Source of the DNA: Alcaligenaceae bacterium
GTDB lineage: Bacteria > Pseudomonadota > Gammaproteobacteria > Burkholderiales > Burkholderiaceae_B
Direction: 5' to 3'
NCBI GenBank assembly: GCA_013416395.1
Contig: JACCEP010000001.1
Location: forward strand, 62,001-126,000
DNA: 64,000 bases
The notes beneath the pieces are model-generated. The model ran no database searches. It was given only the letters and a program-made list of their open reading frames with translations, and was not told where the DNA came from. A program made the translations under genes and the position numbers. Position 1 is the first letter of the stretch; every line of letters starts with the position of its first letter. This document shows, in pieces, positions 49,534 through 60,674 of the stretch.

Positions 49534-51603
49534 ATGCCCAACTCTTTTCGTCCCAGCCGATTTACCGTCGGCGCTGCGCTGTGCTGCCTTTCTCTGCCGG
49601 CATTGTGTGCTGACCCGGTCGCCACACTACCCACGGTTACCGTCACCGGCGAGGCCGCCACACCGCTACAGCCAAGCGTTTACCAAGAACAGCTGCGGCT
49701 GGATCGCGTGCCAGGCGGCACCAATTTGATCACGCCCCAAACTGAGATCGGCACGTCGACACTACGCGACGTTACAGATTTTCAGCCCGGCATTATCGTG
49801 CAAGAGTTTTTTGGCGGGATCGACCAGCCCCGAATCAACATCCGGGGTTCTGGCATACAGAGCAACCCCGTCAATCGTGGTGTACTGTTGCTGCAAGACG
49901 GTCTGCCCATTAACGAAGCCGATGGTTCCTTTGTAATCGGCCTGCTTGAGCCGCGTAACGCCAGCCTGATCAGCGTACGACGCGGTGCCAATGCGCTCTC
50001 GGCCGGCGCCACGACGTTGGGCGGCGAAATGGATTTCCAGTCATTAATTGGTACGCAGGGCGATGTCGTCAGCGTAGAAGGCGGCAGCTTCGGGCGACTG
50101 GGGCTGCACGCAGCCAAAGGTTTCACAGGTGATCAGCTTGATGGCCGCTTCAGCATCAGCCACGACAAGTCTGATGGCTATCGGCACCACTCCGACGGCG
50201 AGCGCACCAACCTGTCGGCAAATTTTGGCGTGCGTGGCGACAACTTTGAAAACCGCACGTATCTGTCTTACACCGACCTTAAGTTTGACATCCCCACCGT
50301 CATACCTCGCGACCGCGCCTATAGCGACCCCAAAAGTGTCATGGGCGACTACCCCGGCGACGCGCCCAATGTGTACAACAGCGACCCCAACCGCAAGACC
50401 AGGCAGCTTCGCCTGGCCAACCGTACCTATGTGGGCAACGAAGATCTGAATCAAACCTTTGGCGTTTACTGGCAGTCCATAGACGACACGTTTACCGATC
50501 CATCTACCTCTACCGCCACCACAGGCAACACCTGGGGAGCCCAATGGCAGCTGGCCGGCAAGCTGCAGTCGCTTGACTACCGCGTGGCGCTAGACTGGGC
50601 GCGCAGCGACATGGACCGCGAGCTTACCCCCCAGAACCCGGTAACAGGCAATCGCATGCCACGCATCGCCGACTTCGACCTTAAAGCCGAAAATCGCAGC
50701 GCCCTGCTGGGCCTTGAATACCACCTTACGCCCCAACTTAGTCTGGTGGGTGACCTTAAGTACACGCAGGCAATACGCGATGCCAGCAATCGCGACAACG
50801 GCATGGGACGCGACCAAAAATGGTCGTATGCCAGCCCCAAGGCAGGCATTGTCTGGAAACCCGCCGACACCATGCGCTGGTACGCAAACATAAGCCGCAG
50901 CAATGAAGCCCCCACCTATTGGGAGCTGCTGTCAGGTGCGGCCGTCAACGAGCTCGACCTGCAGCGTGCCACCACTTACGAAATTGGCGGCGACGGGCGC
51001 CTGTTTGCCGACACGCTGTATCCCGTCAATTGGGCTATCAGCCTTTATCACAGCAATGTCGATGATGAACTCATGGAAGTTGCCGACCCCACCGACCCTA
51101 GCGGCTCCAAATCCATCGTTTACAACTACAGTGACCGCACCGTTCACCAAGGCATTGAAGCCGGCTTAAACGGCAGCCTGCCCTCTCCCGGCGCCGGCAA
51201 GTTCGATTACCGGCTTGCTTACACGTACAGCGACTTCCGTTTCCGGGGCGGTGAGTTTGACGGCAACCGAATCGCCGGGGTGCCCCGTCACGTGCTCAGC
51301 GCCGAGATTCTTTATCGTTTGGGTGGATGGCAGATTGGCCCTAATGTGCACTGGATGCCGTCCGACACGTATTCAGACCATATGAATACCCAAGGCATGG
51401 AGCAAAAGTCTTATGCACTACTGGGTTTCAAGGTGGCGTACCAGCACAGCAAAAACTGGACAGCCTGGGTGCAGGCTGACAACCTCACCGACAAAACCTA
51501 TGTCAGCAGCTATCGCATAGGCCGGCAGAACAAACCGGCGCAACCAAGGTTCTTGCCGGGCAACGGCCGCAGCATCAGTGCGGGCCTCAAGTACCAGTTC
51601 TGA
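49534..51603 (+). CDS. TonB-dependent outer-membrane receptor
   Basis: 689 residues. Signal peptide about 25 residues (ending LCA). Plug domain with LRDVTDFQPGIIVQ, NIRGSGIQSNPVNRGVLLL and DGLPINEADGS, then a 22-strand barrel ending in a C-terminal Phe (GLKYQF). ATLPTVTVTGEA near the mature N-terminus is the TonB box. Closest in look to FecA/siderophore-type receptors; the Fur-box-like site just upstream supports an iron-chelate role. No siderophore biosynthesis or inner-membrane importer genes are adjacent. Confidence 0.92.
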   Translation: MPNSFRPSRFTVGAALCCLSLPALCADPVATLPTVTVTGEAATPLQPSVYQEQLRLDRVPGGTNLITPQTEIGTSTLRDVTDFQPGIIVQEFFGGIDQPRINIRGSGIQSNPVNRGVLLLQDGLPINEADGSFVIGLLEPRNASLISVRRGANALSAGATTLGGEMDFQSLIGTQGDVVSVEGGSFGRLGLHAAKGFTGDQLDGRFSISHDKSDGYRHHSDGERTNLSANFGVRGDNFENRTYLSYTDLKFDIPTVIPRDRAYSDPKSVMGDYPGDAPNVYNSDPNRKTRQLRLANRTYVGNEDLNQTFGVYWQSIDDTFTDPSTSTATTGNTWGAQWQLAGKLQSLDYRVALDWARSDMDRELTPQNPVTGNRMPRIADFDLKAENRSALLGLEYHLTPQLSLVGDLKYTQAIRDASNRDNGMGRDQKWSYASPKAGIVWKPADTMRWYANISRSNEAPTYWELLSGAAVNELDLQRATTYEIGGDGRLFADTLYPVNWAISLYHSNVDDELMEVADPTDPSGSKSIVYNYSDRTVHQGIEAGLNGSLPSPGAGKFDYRLAYTYSDFRFRGGEFDGNRIAGVPRHVLSAEILYRLGGWQIGPNVHWMPSDTYSDHMNTQGMEQKSYALLGFKVAYQHSKNWTAWVQADNLTDKTYVSSYRIGRQNKPAQPRFLPGNGRSISAGLKYQF

Positions 51604-51915
51604 TCTCACCGTGTTTAAAGCCGGCCCGAAGCCCTTGGCTCGGCGCCGGCATCACCGGCCTCATCAGCTATTTCCTTTCTGTCGCTGACGCGATGAGTGC
51701 CAGGTGTTTACCCGGTTAATGTGCCACGGCTTGCACCATGCTGTTTGCTTCTGCCTAAGGGTACGCACGCTTAAAGGCAGACACCGCACCCGCTGACAAT
51801 CACCCTCAGCGGGCCAGCATGGCCTGCGAGCCAGCCCCCCTCTTGCATGAACAGGTAGTTTAATTGCGCACCTACGGTGATAATAAAGCTTGAGAACTGT
51901 CACACGGAGGCTCAC
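51604..51915. other. Intergenic stretch after TonB receptor
   Basis: 312 bases. GCCGGC at 51620-51625 and 51645-51650 flank CGA-GCC / GGC-TCG pairs and could form a hairpin ending the receptor transcript, though no T-run follows. Nothing else recognised. Confidence 0.4.
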
Positions 51916-52665
51916 ATGGCGCCAGCAAACAACACCGTCCTGATCACTGGGGGCAGCCGCGGCATAGGCGCGGCGACTGCCGTAATCGCCGCGCGTGAAG
52001 GCTTCGACGTCGCCGTCAATTACCTCACCAACGCCGCCGCCGCGCAGCAGATCGTACAGGCCGTCGAGCGCAGAGGCCGCAAGGCGGTCGCCATACAGGG
52101 CAACATGGGTAATCCAGCCGATATCCCACGCATTATTCATCAGGCCGAAGAGGCCCTTGGCCCACTTAGTGCACTCGTCAACAATGCAGGCATCACCGGC
52201 CCCATCGGCCAATTTTCTTCAACCGCTGACGAAATGATTGCGCAGGTCTTTCAGGTTAACGTGCTGGGGTTGATGCAGTGCTGCAGGCTCGCCATCGAAA
52301 GCTTCATAAAAAACAATATTGACGGCGTTATTGTTAACGTTTCATCGGCCGCCGCCCGCACCGGCAGCCCGGGCGAATATGTTCACTACGCGGCCAGCAA
52401 GGCGGCCGTCGAGACATTTACCATAGGCCTGGCACGCGAGATCGCTGTCGAAAACATCCGTGTTTGTGCTGTTTCGCCGGGCTCAACGCTGACTGACATC
52501 CATGCCACGGCAGGCGAACCAGGCCGCCCACAACGGGTGGCACCACGCATTCCCATGGGGCGGCTGGCCCAGCCCGAAGAAATCGGTGAGGCCATTGTCT
52601 GGCTGCTTACGCCGCAAGCGTCCTATATGACAGGTACAGTGCTCAACTGCGCTGGCGGCATTTAG
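51916..52665 (+). CDS. SDR-family oxidoreductase
   Basis: 249 residues from ATG 51916 with CGGAGG upstream. Classical short-chain dehydrogenase: TGGSRGIGAAT cofactor motif at about 11-21, NNAG, catalytic Ser in NVSSAAAR, and YAASK for Tyr-Lys. N-terminal glycine motif with Arg after the glycines suggests NADP(H). Substrate unknown (glucose dehydrogenase/3-oxoacyl-ACP reductase-like). Single gene. Confidence 0.9.
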   Translation: MAPANNTVLITGGSRGIGAATAVIAAREGFDVAVNYLTNAAAAQQIVQAVERRGRKAVAIQGNMGNPADIPRIIHQAEEALGPLSALVNNAGITGPIGQFSSTADEMIAQVFQVNVLGLMQCCRLAIESFIKNNIDGVIVNVSSAAARTGSPGEYVHYAASKAAVETFTIGLAREIAVENIRVCAVSPGSTLTDIHATAGEPGRPQRVAPRIPMGRLAQPEEIGEAIVWLLTPQASYMTGTVLNCAGGI

Positions 52666-52975
52666 GCCGACGGCCTCTGGCATTAACCAGACGACGCGAG
52701 TGCTCTGCGCAGCAGTCATCATGCGCAGGCCTTGTCGTGCTTTTTATTTTGCCAAAACATCCTGACAGGGAGCCTCACATAACCGCCAGGGCCGCCAAGC
52801 GATTTAGCAGCGCTACGACCCATCGCGCGCTGCACTGGCCATATTGCAACCAGACCTGAAAGCGCCATATCGCGGCACAAAGCGACGCTGGAATAAGGCA
52901 ATGCGCAATACTTCCGAGAATAAACCATCGTATAGTTAGTGTTTGGCCATATTCCGCAACCCTGCAGGAGACTAC
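52666..52975. other. Upstream region of ppc
   Basis: 310 bases without a gene. A -10-like TATAGT at 52931-52936 precedes the ppc GTG by 40 bases; no convincing -35. GCAGGAG (52964-52970) is the ppc ribosome site. Confidence 0.35.
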
Positions 52976-55828
52976 GTGAACCCATCGGCACCTTCCAACA
53001 CTGAACACAGCGCATTACGCAACGACATACGTCAGCTAGGACGCACGCTGGGGGCTGTAATCAATGCCTGCGAAGGCAAGGCGATTTACGATGTCATCGA
53101 AAAACTGCGGCGGGCCGCTGTCAAGTTTCGACGCGAAGGCGACCTGAAGGAAGGCAAGGTGCTTGAGCGCCAGATCAGCCGGCTGGCCGACGAGGAAGCC
53201 AACTCCGTCGCGCGCGCATTCAGTTATTTTCTGCATCTTTCCAATATTGCCGAAGACAGAGACCAAAACCGCCGACAACGCCATCACGAGCTTGCCGACC
53301 AGGAGCCCATGCGCGGCAGCCTTCAACATGCGCTAGACCTGCTGCAAGCCGAAGGGGTAACACCTCGCAAGGTGCTGCGCCATCTTGAGCAAGCCTGCAT
53401 CGTGCCTGTGCTTACCGCACACCCTACAGAGGTGCAACGCAAAAGCACGCTTGACCTGCACCGCAATATCGCCCACCTGGTCGAGCACAGCGGCAACACC
53501 CTCACACCCACCGAGCGCAAACAACTTGAACAACAGCTCACCGGCCTGGTCGCCACACTGTGGCAAACACGTATGCTGCGGCGTGAGAAGCTAACGGTAC
53601 TTGATGAAATCGACAACGCGCTCAGCTATTACAACAGTACGTTTCTTACCGCCATACCGCGCCTGTATCACGATCTCGCAGAGCGGCTTCGGCCAGCACG
53701 CGGCACGGCATTCGACATTAAAACGCAGCCACTGCCTGCATTTCTGCGCATGGGCAGCTGGATAGGCGGCGACCGTGACGGCAACCCCAGCGTGGATGCC
53801 AACACACTTGAACAGGCCCTGTTGCGCCAGTCTCGTCTGGTATTGCGACACTACCTGCAAGAGGTCAAGGCACTAGGCACCGAGCTCTCAATGTCGCGGT
53901 CACTGGGTACCACCAGCCCCGAACTGCTCGCTTTGTCGCTGGCAAGCCAGGACGCCTCTGCTCACCGTATTGACGAGCCTTACCGCAGGGCTGCCATACA
54001 CATTTATGCCCGTATGGCCGCTACCGCACTCAAGCTGACGGGGCAAAATCTGGCTGAACGCCCTACCTACCCGGCCCCGGCCTACCCAACCCCAGAAGCC
54101 TTTCAACATGACCTGCAAGTCGTTGCCGACTCCCTAGACTTACACCAAGGCGGCCCCATTGGCCAATTGCGCCTGTCCGGTCTTCTGCAAGTGGTAAGCA
54201 TTTTTGGCTTTCATCTGGCCACGGTTGATCTGCGCCAAAGCTCTGACGTACACGAGCGCGTACTGACCGAGCTGTTCGCCGCTGCGGGCGCCACGCTAAA
54301 CGGCCAGGCGGTTGATTACAAGGCCCTGAGCGAAGAGGATCGCATCACCCTGCTGCGCCAGGAAGTTCACGAAGTACGGCCACTGGTATCACCCTGGATC
54401 AGTTATTCGGACGAAACTGAAAAAGAACTGGCTATCTTGCGCATGGCGGCAGCATGCCGCCAGAAGTTTGGCGCTGCCGCCATCCGGCAAAGCGTTGTGT
54501 CCCACACCGAAACGCTGAGCGACTTGCTTGAAGTGCTGGTGCTGCAACAAGAAACCGGGCTTATTTCCCCTACCGGCGACGACCCGTCCAGCGCAGGGCT
54601 TATGGTTGTACCGCTGTTCGAAACCATTCCTGACCTTGAGCGCGGCGCCGAGATCATGGCGCAGTGGCTAGACATGCCCGAAGTATCGGGCCGTGTACGC
54701 CACGCGCAGCAAGGCATACAAGAAGTCATGCTGGGGTATTCCGACAGCAATAAAGATGGTGGCTACCTCACCTCTAACTGGGCGCTGTATTGTGCCGAGC
54801 GGCAGTTGGTTCAGGTTTTCAGAAAACGCAAGGTACGCCTGCGCCTGTTTCACGGTCGCGGCGGATCGGTGGCCCGTGGCGGTGGCCCAAGCTTTGACGC
54901 CATTCTTGCGCAGCCACCCGGCACCGTTAATGGCCAGATACGGCTCACTGAGCAGGGTGAAATCATACAAGGCAAGTACAAAAACGCGGAGGTGGGCCGC
55001 TGGCATCTTGAAAACATTGTCGCTGCCACACTTGAAGCAAGCCTCGCGCCAGCAACATCCCTGTCCAAGGCCGAAGACGAAAACATGGCACAGTTTGGCG
55101 CTGCATTAAACTTCATGTCTGAAGCGGCACAGCACAGCTATCGCGACCTGGTTTATGAAACGCCGGGCTTTACCGAGTACTTTTTTACCTCCACACCCAT
55201 CCTGGAAATCGCCGGCCTTAACATTGGGTCGCGCCCGGCATCACGCAAATCCAGCCAGAAGATCGAAGATTTGCGCGCCATACCCTGGGGGTTCTCCTGG
55301 GCGCAGTGCCGTCTCATGCTCACAGGCTGGTACGGCATGGGTTCCGCCCTGCACAGCTATGTAGAGCAAGGTTGTGAAGGCGCCCCAACCACGCGCGCAA
55401 AACGCCTGGCCCAGCTACGCACCATGAACGACGTGTGGCCATTCTTTAGAACCCTCATGTCCAATATGGAGCAGGTGCTTGCCAAGACTGACCTGGGCAT
55501 TGCCAAACGCTATGCCAGCCTCGTGCCTGATCGCAAGCTGCGCAACACAATTTTCAATCGCATACAGGCAGAGTTTGAGCTAACGCTCGATCTGTTCAAG
55601 CAAGTGTGCCAGCACGATCTGCTGGCCAACGACAAGCAGTTGCAGGCGGCTTTGGGTGAACGCTTTGCCTATATTGACCCGCTCAACCACTTGCAGGTAG
55701 AGCTACTGCGCCGGTACCGGCTCAGCCAAGAGAAACCTGGCAATAATGATGAGGAAGAAACGCGCACCCAGCGCGCCATACACATGACCATTAACGGTGT
55801 GGCGGCAGGCCTGCGCAACTCTGGGTAA
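52976..55828 (+). CDS. ppc: Phosphoenolpyruvate carboxylase
   Basis: 950 residues from GTG 52976, chosen for GCAGGAG five bases upstream. Signatures: [12 protein letters not shown] with the catalytic His, [25 protein letters not shown], and [15 protein letters not shown]-terminal tail LRNSG where most relatives end RNTG. Carboxylates phosphoenolpyruvate to oxaloacetate to refill the TCA cycle. Single-gene unit. Confidence 0.96.
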   Translation: MNPSAPSNTEHSALRNDIRQLGRTLGAVINACEGKAIYDVIEKLRRAAVKFRREGDLKEGKVLERQISRLADEEANSVARAFSYFLHLSNIAEDRDQNRRQRHHELADQEPMRGSLQHALDLLQAEGVTPRKVLRHLEQACIVPVLTAHPTEVQRKSTLDLHRNIAHLVEHSGNTLTPTERKQLEQQLTGLVATLWQTRMLRREKLTVLDEIDNALSYYNSTFLTAIPRLYHDLAERLRPARGTAFDIKTQPLPAFLRMGSWIGGDRDGNPSVDANTLEQALLRQSRLVLRHYLQEVKALGTELSMSRSLGTTSPELLALSLASQDASAHRIDEPYRRAAIHIYARMAATALKLTGQNLAERPTYPAPAYPTPEAFQHDLQVVADSLDLHQGGPIGQLRLSGLLQVVSIFGFHLATVDLRQSSDVHERVLTELFAAAGATLNGQAVDYKALSEEDRITLLRQEVHEVRPLVSPWISYSDETEKELAILRMAAACRQKFGAAAIRQSVVSHTETLSDLLEVLVLQQETGLISPTGDDPSSAGLMVVPLFETIPDLERGAEIMAQWLDMPEVSGRVRHAQQGIQEVMLGYSDSNKDGGYLTSNWALYCAERQLVQVFRKRKVRLRLFHGRGGSVARGGGPSFDAILAQPPGTVNGQIRLTEQGEIIQGKYKNAEVGRWHLENIVAATLEASLAPATSLSKAEDENMAQFGAALNFMSEAAQHSYRDLVYETPGFTEYFFTSTPILEIAGLNIGSRPASRKSSQKIEDLRAIPWGFSWAQCRLMLTGWYGMGSALHSYVEQGCEGAPTTRAKRLAQLRTMNDVWPFFRTLMSNMEQVLAKTDLGIAKRYASLVPDRKLRNTIFNRIQAEFELTLDLFKQVCQHDLLANDKQLQAALGERFAYIDPLNHLQVELLRRYRLSQEKPGNNDEEETRTQRAIHMTINGVAAGLRNSG

Positions 55829-56008
55829 ACCGTCGTAGCGGCCGGCTATGCAACGCGGGCGAGGCCGTTGTGTGGGCGGCAGGCCAGGCGGCTCAAGAAA
55901 AGCTGCCATGGTGTGGCCTGCCTTGCCCAGGCACCCGCGCTCATCCAGACAAAAACGCGGCGATACCTATAGGGCCTCGCCGCGTTTTTGCAGATGACGT
56001 GCGAGTGA

Positions 56009-56140
56009 CTAGACCATATCTTTGCCACTTTTACGCGCCTTGCGCATATCTCGCACCAGAGAAATAACAAGCAGTGCGAGAACACCGGCAGAGAGTACCG
56101 GCCAGATCAGAATGTACAACGTAAGCATATTGGCTGACAT
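56009..56140 (-). CDS. 43-residue membrane micro-protein, putative symporter small subunit
   Basis: Starts ATG 56140 with a strong AAGGAGT site, ends TAG 56009. It has one hydrophobic helix (about 6-28, LTLYILIWPVLSAGVLALLV) then a basic tail with VRDMRKARKSGKDMV. The pattern, an aromatic/Pro helix then RD-x-RKA, resembles small proteins found next to sodium:solute symporters. It lies 11 bases after the symporter gene on the same strand, so both are one operon. Role as an accessory subunit is inferred. Confidence 0.8.
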   Translation of the reverse strand: MSANMLTLYILIWPVLSAGVLALLVISLVRDMRKARKSGKDMV

Positions 56141-56151
56141 AGCATTACTCC

Positions 56152-57846
56152 TTAATTGCGAACGGGCGCAAGCTTGCCCGAAGGAACACGGCCCGACGGC
56201 TTTTCGTGCTGAGGCTCTGTGTGAAACGACGTGACACGATCAGCAAGTACGCTAAAGTCAAAGCGTTCCTGGCTGCGCCAGCTCATCAAAGAACACACAA
56301 TGGCGCTCACACCATAGGCCGTCAATGAAGCCAGCAACACAAGATAGTCACGCAGAAAGCCCACCATGAACGGCAAGGCGATCAGACCGGCCAGGACGCC
56401 AATCGCCAGGCCTATGCGAAAGTTTGAAAAGCCGAATGCCATCAGCCCGACAACAACCGTAATACCGGCCACCGCGCACAGCTCAAAAAACAGCCCTATG
56501 AGACCTTCCATGGGAAGAAGTTCGAATCGCACCGTGGCAAAGAGCAGAACAGCAATAACCACCGAGGTCGTAAAGGCTTTATTGGTGACGCGATCCCAAT
56601 AAAAGCTCGCGATGACCGGAAACACAATGGCTCCCCAAAGTGCACCCACAAACACCAGCATGACCAGAATATCAAGCTTCAAACTGGCGAAAATGACGCC
56701 AAGCATGGTAGCGACAACCATGGTCGCCCGACCCCACCACAGCATACGCTCAGGTTTGACCTTGCCACGCGCCAGGTTCTTGCCATAGATATCCGTCATT
56801 ACAATGGCCGACAGCGCCGACAGGTCAGAATCAGCCGTTGACGACAGCGACCCGATCACCAATACAAAGAACAACGCAATACCAACAGGCGAGAGGTATT
56901 TGGACGCCATCTGGGGAATAATATTGTTCATGTCGCCGCCTGCGGGCTCAATACCCACAAACAGAGCGAGCATCCCCAGCATACCCAGGCCAATCACGAC
57001 GGCGCCATAGCCTAGCGTTGCAGTCAGAAAGGTAGGCTTGATCAGGTCTTCGCGTACAGCGAAAAGCCGCTGTGCAATGGTCTGGTTACCGATGGCATAG
57101 GCAAGTACTGCCACAAAATAGGGCGCACCCTGCTCCAGAATGGCTGTGGTCGAAAAGAAATTATTCTGCTCTAGGGTCAGGTTGGACATGTTGGCCATAA
57201 GCATGTCTGTACCGCCGGCTTTAAAGAAAATCATCGGGATAATCACAACCGCAGCCAGAATCATGGCAATCAGTTGCGCAAAGTCGGTCATTACCGACGC
57301 CCGAAACCCTGACCACAAGGTGTAGGACAGCACGCCCAGCCCGGCAATGAGCACACCCTGAATAAACGTGAGCGGGCTTAATACCGATACCAGCGCCCCC
57401 GCTGCCGTAAAGTTGACCATTAAACTGATACAGCTTCCAACTATATTGGACCCCGCCATAATGAGCTGGCTTGACGTGCCATGGCGCGCCTGGATAACCT
57501 CGGCCAGCGTGTGCGCTTTAGGTGCAAGCGCCCTGAATCGCCGCCCGAACGGGTAAATAAACAAAATCATGAGCGCGCCCCAGAACCCATAATGGATGGG
57601 TCCTGAAAGGCCATATCTATAACCAGACGTGGCGCTGGCATAAAAAGAGGCGGCCCAGATCCATGTGGCGATCATGCTGGCCGCTGAAAGCCCAAAACCA
57701 ATGGCATTGTTTGACACCATATAGCCATCTACGTTTTCTTTTTTCTTTCCGATCAGTAGCGTCAGTAGAAAAGTCAGGGCATAGAAACCGGCGAGCAACA
57801 GCAACGCTGTCGTTGTCGAAAGTTGAAAAAAATCTCCCTCGTGCAT
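56152..57846 (-). CDS. Sodium:solute symporter family transporter
   Basis: 564 residues from ATG 57846 with AAGGAG 9 bases upstream. About 13 membrane helices. SSS-family features: VDGYMVSNNAIGFGLSAASM near the start, YGLSGPIHYGFWG, and IGSLSSTADSDLSALSAIV, the helix that holds sodium-binding Ser/Thr residues. Sodium-driven uptake of an organic solute; the substrate is not clear. Its micro-protein partner follows immediately. Confidence 0.9.
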   Translation of the reverse strand: MHEGDFFQLSTTTALLLLAGFYALTFLLTLLIGKKKENVDGYMVSNNAIGFGLSAASMIATWIWAASFYASATSGYRYGLSGPIHYGFWGALMILFIYPFGRRFRALAPKAHTLAEVIQARHGTSSQLIMAGSNIVGSCISLMVNFTAAGALVSVLSPLTFIQGVLIAGLGVLSYTLWSGFRASVMTDFAQLIAMILAAVVIIPMIFFKAGGTDMLMANMSNLTLEQNNFFSTTAILEQGAPYFVAVLAYAIGNQTIAQRLFAVREDLIKPTFLTATLGYGAVVIGLGMLGMLALFVGIEPAGGDMNNIIPQMASKYLSPVGIALFFVLVIGSLSSTADSDLSALSAIVMTDIYGKNLARGKVKPERMLWWGRATMVVATMLGVIFASLKLDILVMLVFVGALWGAIVFPVIASFYWDRVTNKAFTTSVVIAVLLFATVRFELLPMEGLIGLFFELCAVAGITVVVGLMAFGFSNFRIGLAIGVLAGLIALPFMVGFLRDYLVLLASLTAYGVSAIVCSLMSWRSQERFDFSVLADRVTSFHTEPQHEKPSGRVPSGKLAPVRN

Positions 57847-58319
57847 GGGTTTAATTCTCCTTTTTCCTTCATGCGGGCACTTTATGGACGCGCGCAATCA
57901 CACAGGCCCGCTCTGGCGCCGTGCCATAGTGAGCCTGCTGAAAGACACGTCTGGTGCCTTGGGCAGTTTCAGATATTCGATAGACGAAAACCGGCCACGC
58001 CGGGCGCCTAAGGAAAGCTTGAATCTGCGAAGTTGGTTAAACATCAACCAACCTGGTTGTTCCGCGACCAGAAAACGGTCGGGCATATTGTTTCGGCACG
58101 GTTGCCGGGCTGCTGCGTAGCAGCCTTAAGACGGGGGCAAACCCCAAAAAAACGCTCTGGCTTTATTGCCGCGCGATTACGGCATGCACAGAGCTATGTA
58201 AGTTATGCATTGTACGCTGGCACCCGGTTAAGGTCTAGTCTGACTGGTGTACAGTACTGATATGACAGGGTCGCCAGCCACGGTCGACCTATGGCTCTGC
58301 GAACAATCGGGGTTGCACT
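57847..58319. other. Divergent intergenic region between symporter and CoA-transferase
   Basis: 473 bases. Apart from the symporter ribosome site at its left edge I see no gene or regulatory motif I can name; short frames here lack ribosome sites. Confidence 0.45.
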
Positions 58320-59873
58320 ATGGATCAGCATCCAGTCATCGCGGCGTTTCTCCGGGCCATGCGCCCACCAGGTGAAAACACCGTCGATACAGCACATGAT
58401 TTGAGCACATTGCGTGTTATCGGCAATGGCGCTTTACCGTCTGTATATCCTGTGACGGAGCTGGCCGTTGCCACAATCGCAACAGCTGCCCATGCACTTT
58501 CTGACTACATGGGCCAGCAGTTTGGGCATGCCCCCCAGGTTACGGTAGACCGACGCCTGGCGTCGTTCTGGTTTGCGTCAACGCTGCGGCCCCAAGGGTG
58601 GCAGTCGCCCAGTGCGCGCGACCCCATTACCGGCGACTATGCCACACGCGATGGATGGATACGTGTGCATGCCAATGCCCCACATCACCGCGATGCGGCC
58701 CTTGCGGTACTGAAGTGCTCACCCGAGCAAAGCGCCGTCAGTCAGGCTATATCGTGCTACCAGGCACGCGAGCTTGAAGATTTGTTGGTGGCAGCCGGCG
58801 CATGTGCGGCCGCCATGCGAACGCCCCAAGAGTGGGCAGATCATCCCCAGGGCAAGGCGGTAGCTGCCGAGCCGGTTTTTGCTGTGCACCGTTACCCAGC
58901 GCGCTCATCATCCCAGCCGCAACCGGCCAGCCACAACACTGCGCCTGATGAAACCGACGGCATGCTGGCCCCGGCGGGTACGGCTCTTAGCAACAGCCCC
59001 TTTGGTGATTACCGTCATCTCGAAAAACCCGTTGATCTTGTCACGCCCGACCGCCCTCTGGCGGGGCTACGGGTACTTGACCTCACCCGTGTGCTCGCCG
59101 GCCCGGTTTGTACGCGTTTCCTGGCAGGTTACGGTGCGCAAATACTGCGCATAGATCCCCCCTTCTGGAACGAGCCAGGGCTAGAACCCGAGATGACCCT
59201 TGGCAAGCGCTGCGCCAGCCTTGACCTGCGCATTCCCTCGCATATGGCGCAGTTACGTGGCCTGCTGGCCGATACCGATGTACTGGTACATGGCTACCGC
59301 CCCGACGCGCTTGCACGCTTGGGCTTGAGCGAGGCCGAACGCCAGGCCATCCGGCCAGGCCTGATTGATGTCTGCCTTGATGCCTATGGCTGGACAGGGC
59401 CGTGGCAGCACAGACGCGGCTTTGACAGCCTGGTACAGATGAGTTGCGGCATTGCCTGGGCTGGCATGGCTGGCGCAGACGGCCGTACCAAAGACGGCTT
59501 GGCCTCGCACACCCGCTCGCAAGCATCGCCCCCAGCCCCACTGCCCGTGCAGGCTCTGGATCACGCCACCGGCTACCTGATGGCGGCTGCCGTGCTGCGT
59601 GCCTTGTCAGAACAAATGGGAACAGAATGTGGCTGCGTCACGCGCCTGTCATTAGCCCGCACGGCCTGCCTGCTGATGTCCCAGCCTGCCCAGGCAGCAG
59701 ACAGCCTGGCTCCCGAGAGTGAGGATGACTGGGCCCAAATCAGCGAAGCAACAAGCTGGGGTCCCGCCTACCGCCTCAAGCCACCGTGCATCATCGATGA
59801 CGTCCCGCTGTACTGGGACAGCCCCGCAACCGCATTGCGCACGCATGCGCCTACATGGCAAAGTCAGCCCTGA
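58320..59873 (+). CDS. Family III CoA-transferase (CaiB/BaiF type), two-part
   Basis: 517 residues. The C-terminal half (about 235-517) opens with PLAGLRVLDLTRVLAGPVCT and has GYGAQILRIDPP and RGFDSLVQMSCGIAWAG, typical of CaiB/BaiF enzymes; the Asp in RGFDSL is the likely catalytic residue. The N-terminal half resembles a weaker, truncated copy of the same family. Transfers CoA between carboxylic acids; substrates unknown. The start has only a weak GGGG upstream. Confidence 0.82.
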   Translation: MDQHPVIAAFLRAMRPPGENTVDTAHDLSTLRVIGNGALPSVYPVTELAVATIATAAHALSDYMGQQFGHAPQVTVDRRLASFWFASTLRPQGWQSPSARDPITGDYATRDGWIRVHANAPHHRDAALAVLKCSPEQSAVSQAISCYQARELEDLLVAAGACAAAMRTPQEWADHPQGKAVAAEPVFAVHRYPARSSSQPQPASHNTAPDETDGMLAPAGTALSNSPFGDYRHLEKPVDLVTPDRPLAGLRVLDLTRVLAGPVCTRFLAGYGAQILRIDPPFWNEPGLEPEMTLGKRCASLDLRIPSHMAQLRGLLADTDVLVHGYRPDALARLGLSEAERQAIRPGLIDVCLDAYGWTGPWQHRRGFDSLVQMSCGIAWAGMAGADGRTKDGLASHTRSQASPPAPLPVQALDHATGYLMAAAVLRALSEQMGTECGCVTRLSLARTACLLMSQPAQAADSLAPESEDDWAQISEATSWGPAYRLKPPCIIDDVPLYWDSPATALRTHAPTWQSQP

Positions 59874-59972
59874 GCCAGGCCGGGCATCCGCTATCATCGC
59901 TTACTTAGCGCACGATGGTCTTCAACGCCTCGGAGCAACACCTCGTCTTCCGCCATCTCCCGGATCACACCT

Positions 59973-60674
59973 ATGCCAGCTGCGTTACCTACCTCTGAAA
60001 GCCGCGCATCGAACTTTGCACAGACCGCTCTGCGCCTTAGTGTTATTGCCTATGTGGTGTTGTGGGCCGGCCTGGCCATTGCCCCCTCCGACCGCGCCGA
60101 CTGGCTGCTCGAAAATGCACTTGTTGTGGCGTTTTTTCTGGCGCTGTGGGCCATGCGTCGGCAGTTCCGCTTTTCAAATATCTCGCTAATACTGATTGTT
60201 GTGTTTCTTGCCCTTCACGCGGTCGGCTCACACTACACGTATTCTGAGGTACCTTATGATCATTGGTGGCAGGCACTGACGGGCCATACGCTTAACAGCG
60301 TATTGGGCTGGGAACGCAATAATTACGATCGGCTGGTGCACTTTTCATATGGCCTGCTGCTGGCGTACCCGATTCGCGAGTTTTTTCTGCGCGTGGTCGA
60401 AGTGCGTGGCTTCTGGGCCTATTTTCTTCCACTTGACGTCACGCTCAGCACGTCAGCACTGTACGAGCTCATTGAATGGGCAGCTGCCGAACTATTCGGC
60501 GGCGAATTGGGCATGCAATACCTGGGCACACAAGGCGATATATGGGATGCACATAAAGACATGGCACTCGCGGCGCTAGGCGCGCTGATCGCCATGCTGA
60601 TCACCGCCGCCCTCAATAAAAAGCTGCGGCGTGATCCTGCGTGGGAATGGTCGCAAGCCATGAGAAGCAAGTAA
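59973..60674 (+). CDS. DUF2238/YjdF-type membrane protein
   Basis: 233 residues with about six membrane helices. NYDRLVHFSYGLLLAYPIRE, STSALYELIEWAAAELFGG and TQGDIWDAHKDMALA are the conserved DUF2238 blocks, rich in His, Asp and Glu that could bind a metal in the membrane. Function not known. 99 bases after the CoA-transferase on the same strand. Confidence 0.88.
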   Translation: MPAALPTSESRASNFAQTALRLSVIAYVVLWAGLAIAPSDRADWLLENALVVAFFLALWAMRRQFRFSNISLILIVVFLALHAVGSHYTYSEVPYDHWWQALTGHTLNSVLGWERNNYDRLVHFSYGLLLAYPIREFFLRVVEVRGFWAYFLPLDVTLSTSALYELIEWAAAELFGGELGMQYLGTQGDIWDAHKDMALAALGALIAMLITAALNKKLRRDPAWEWSQAMRSK

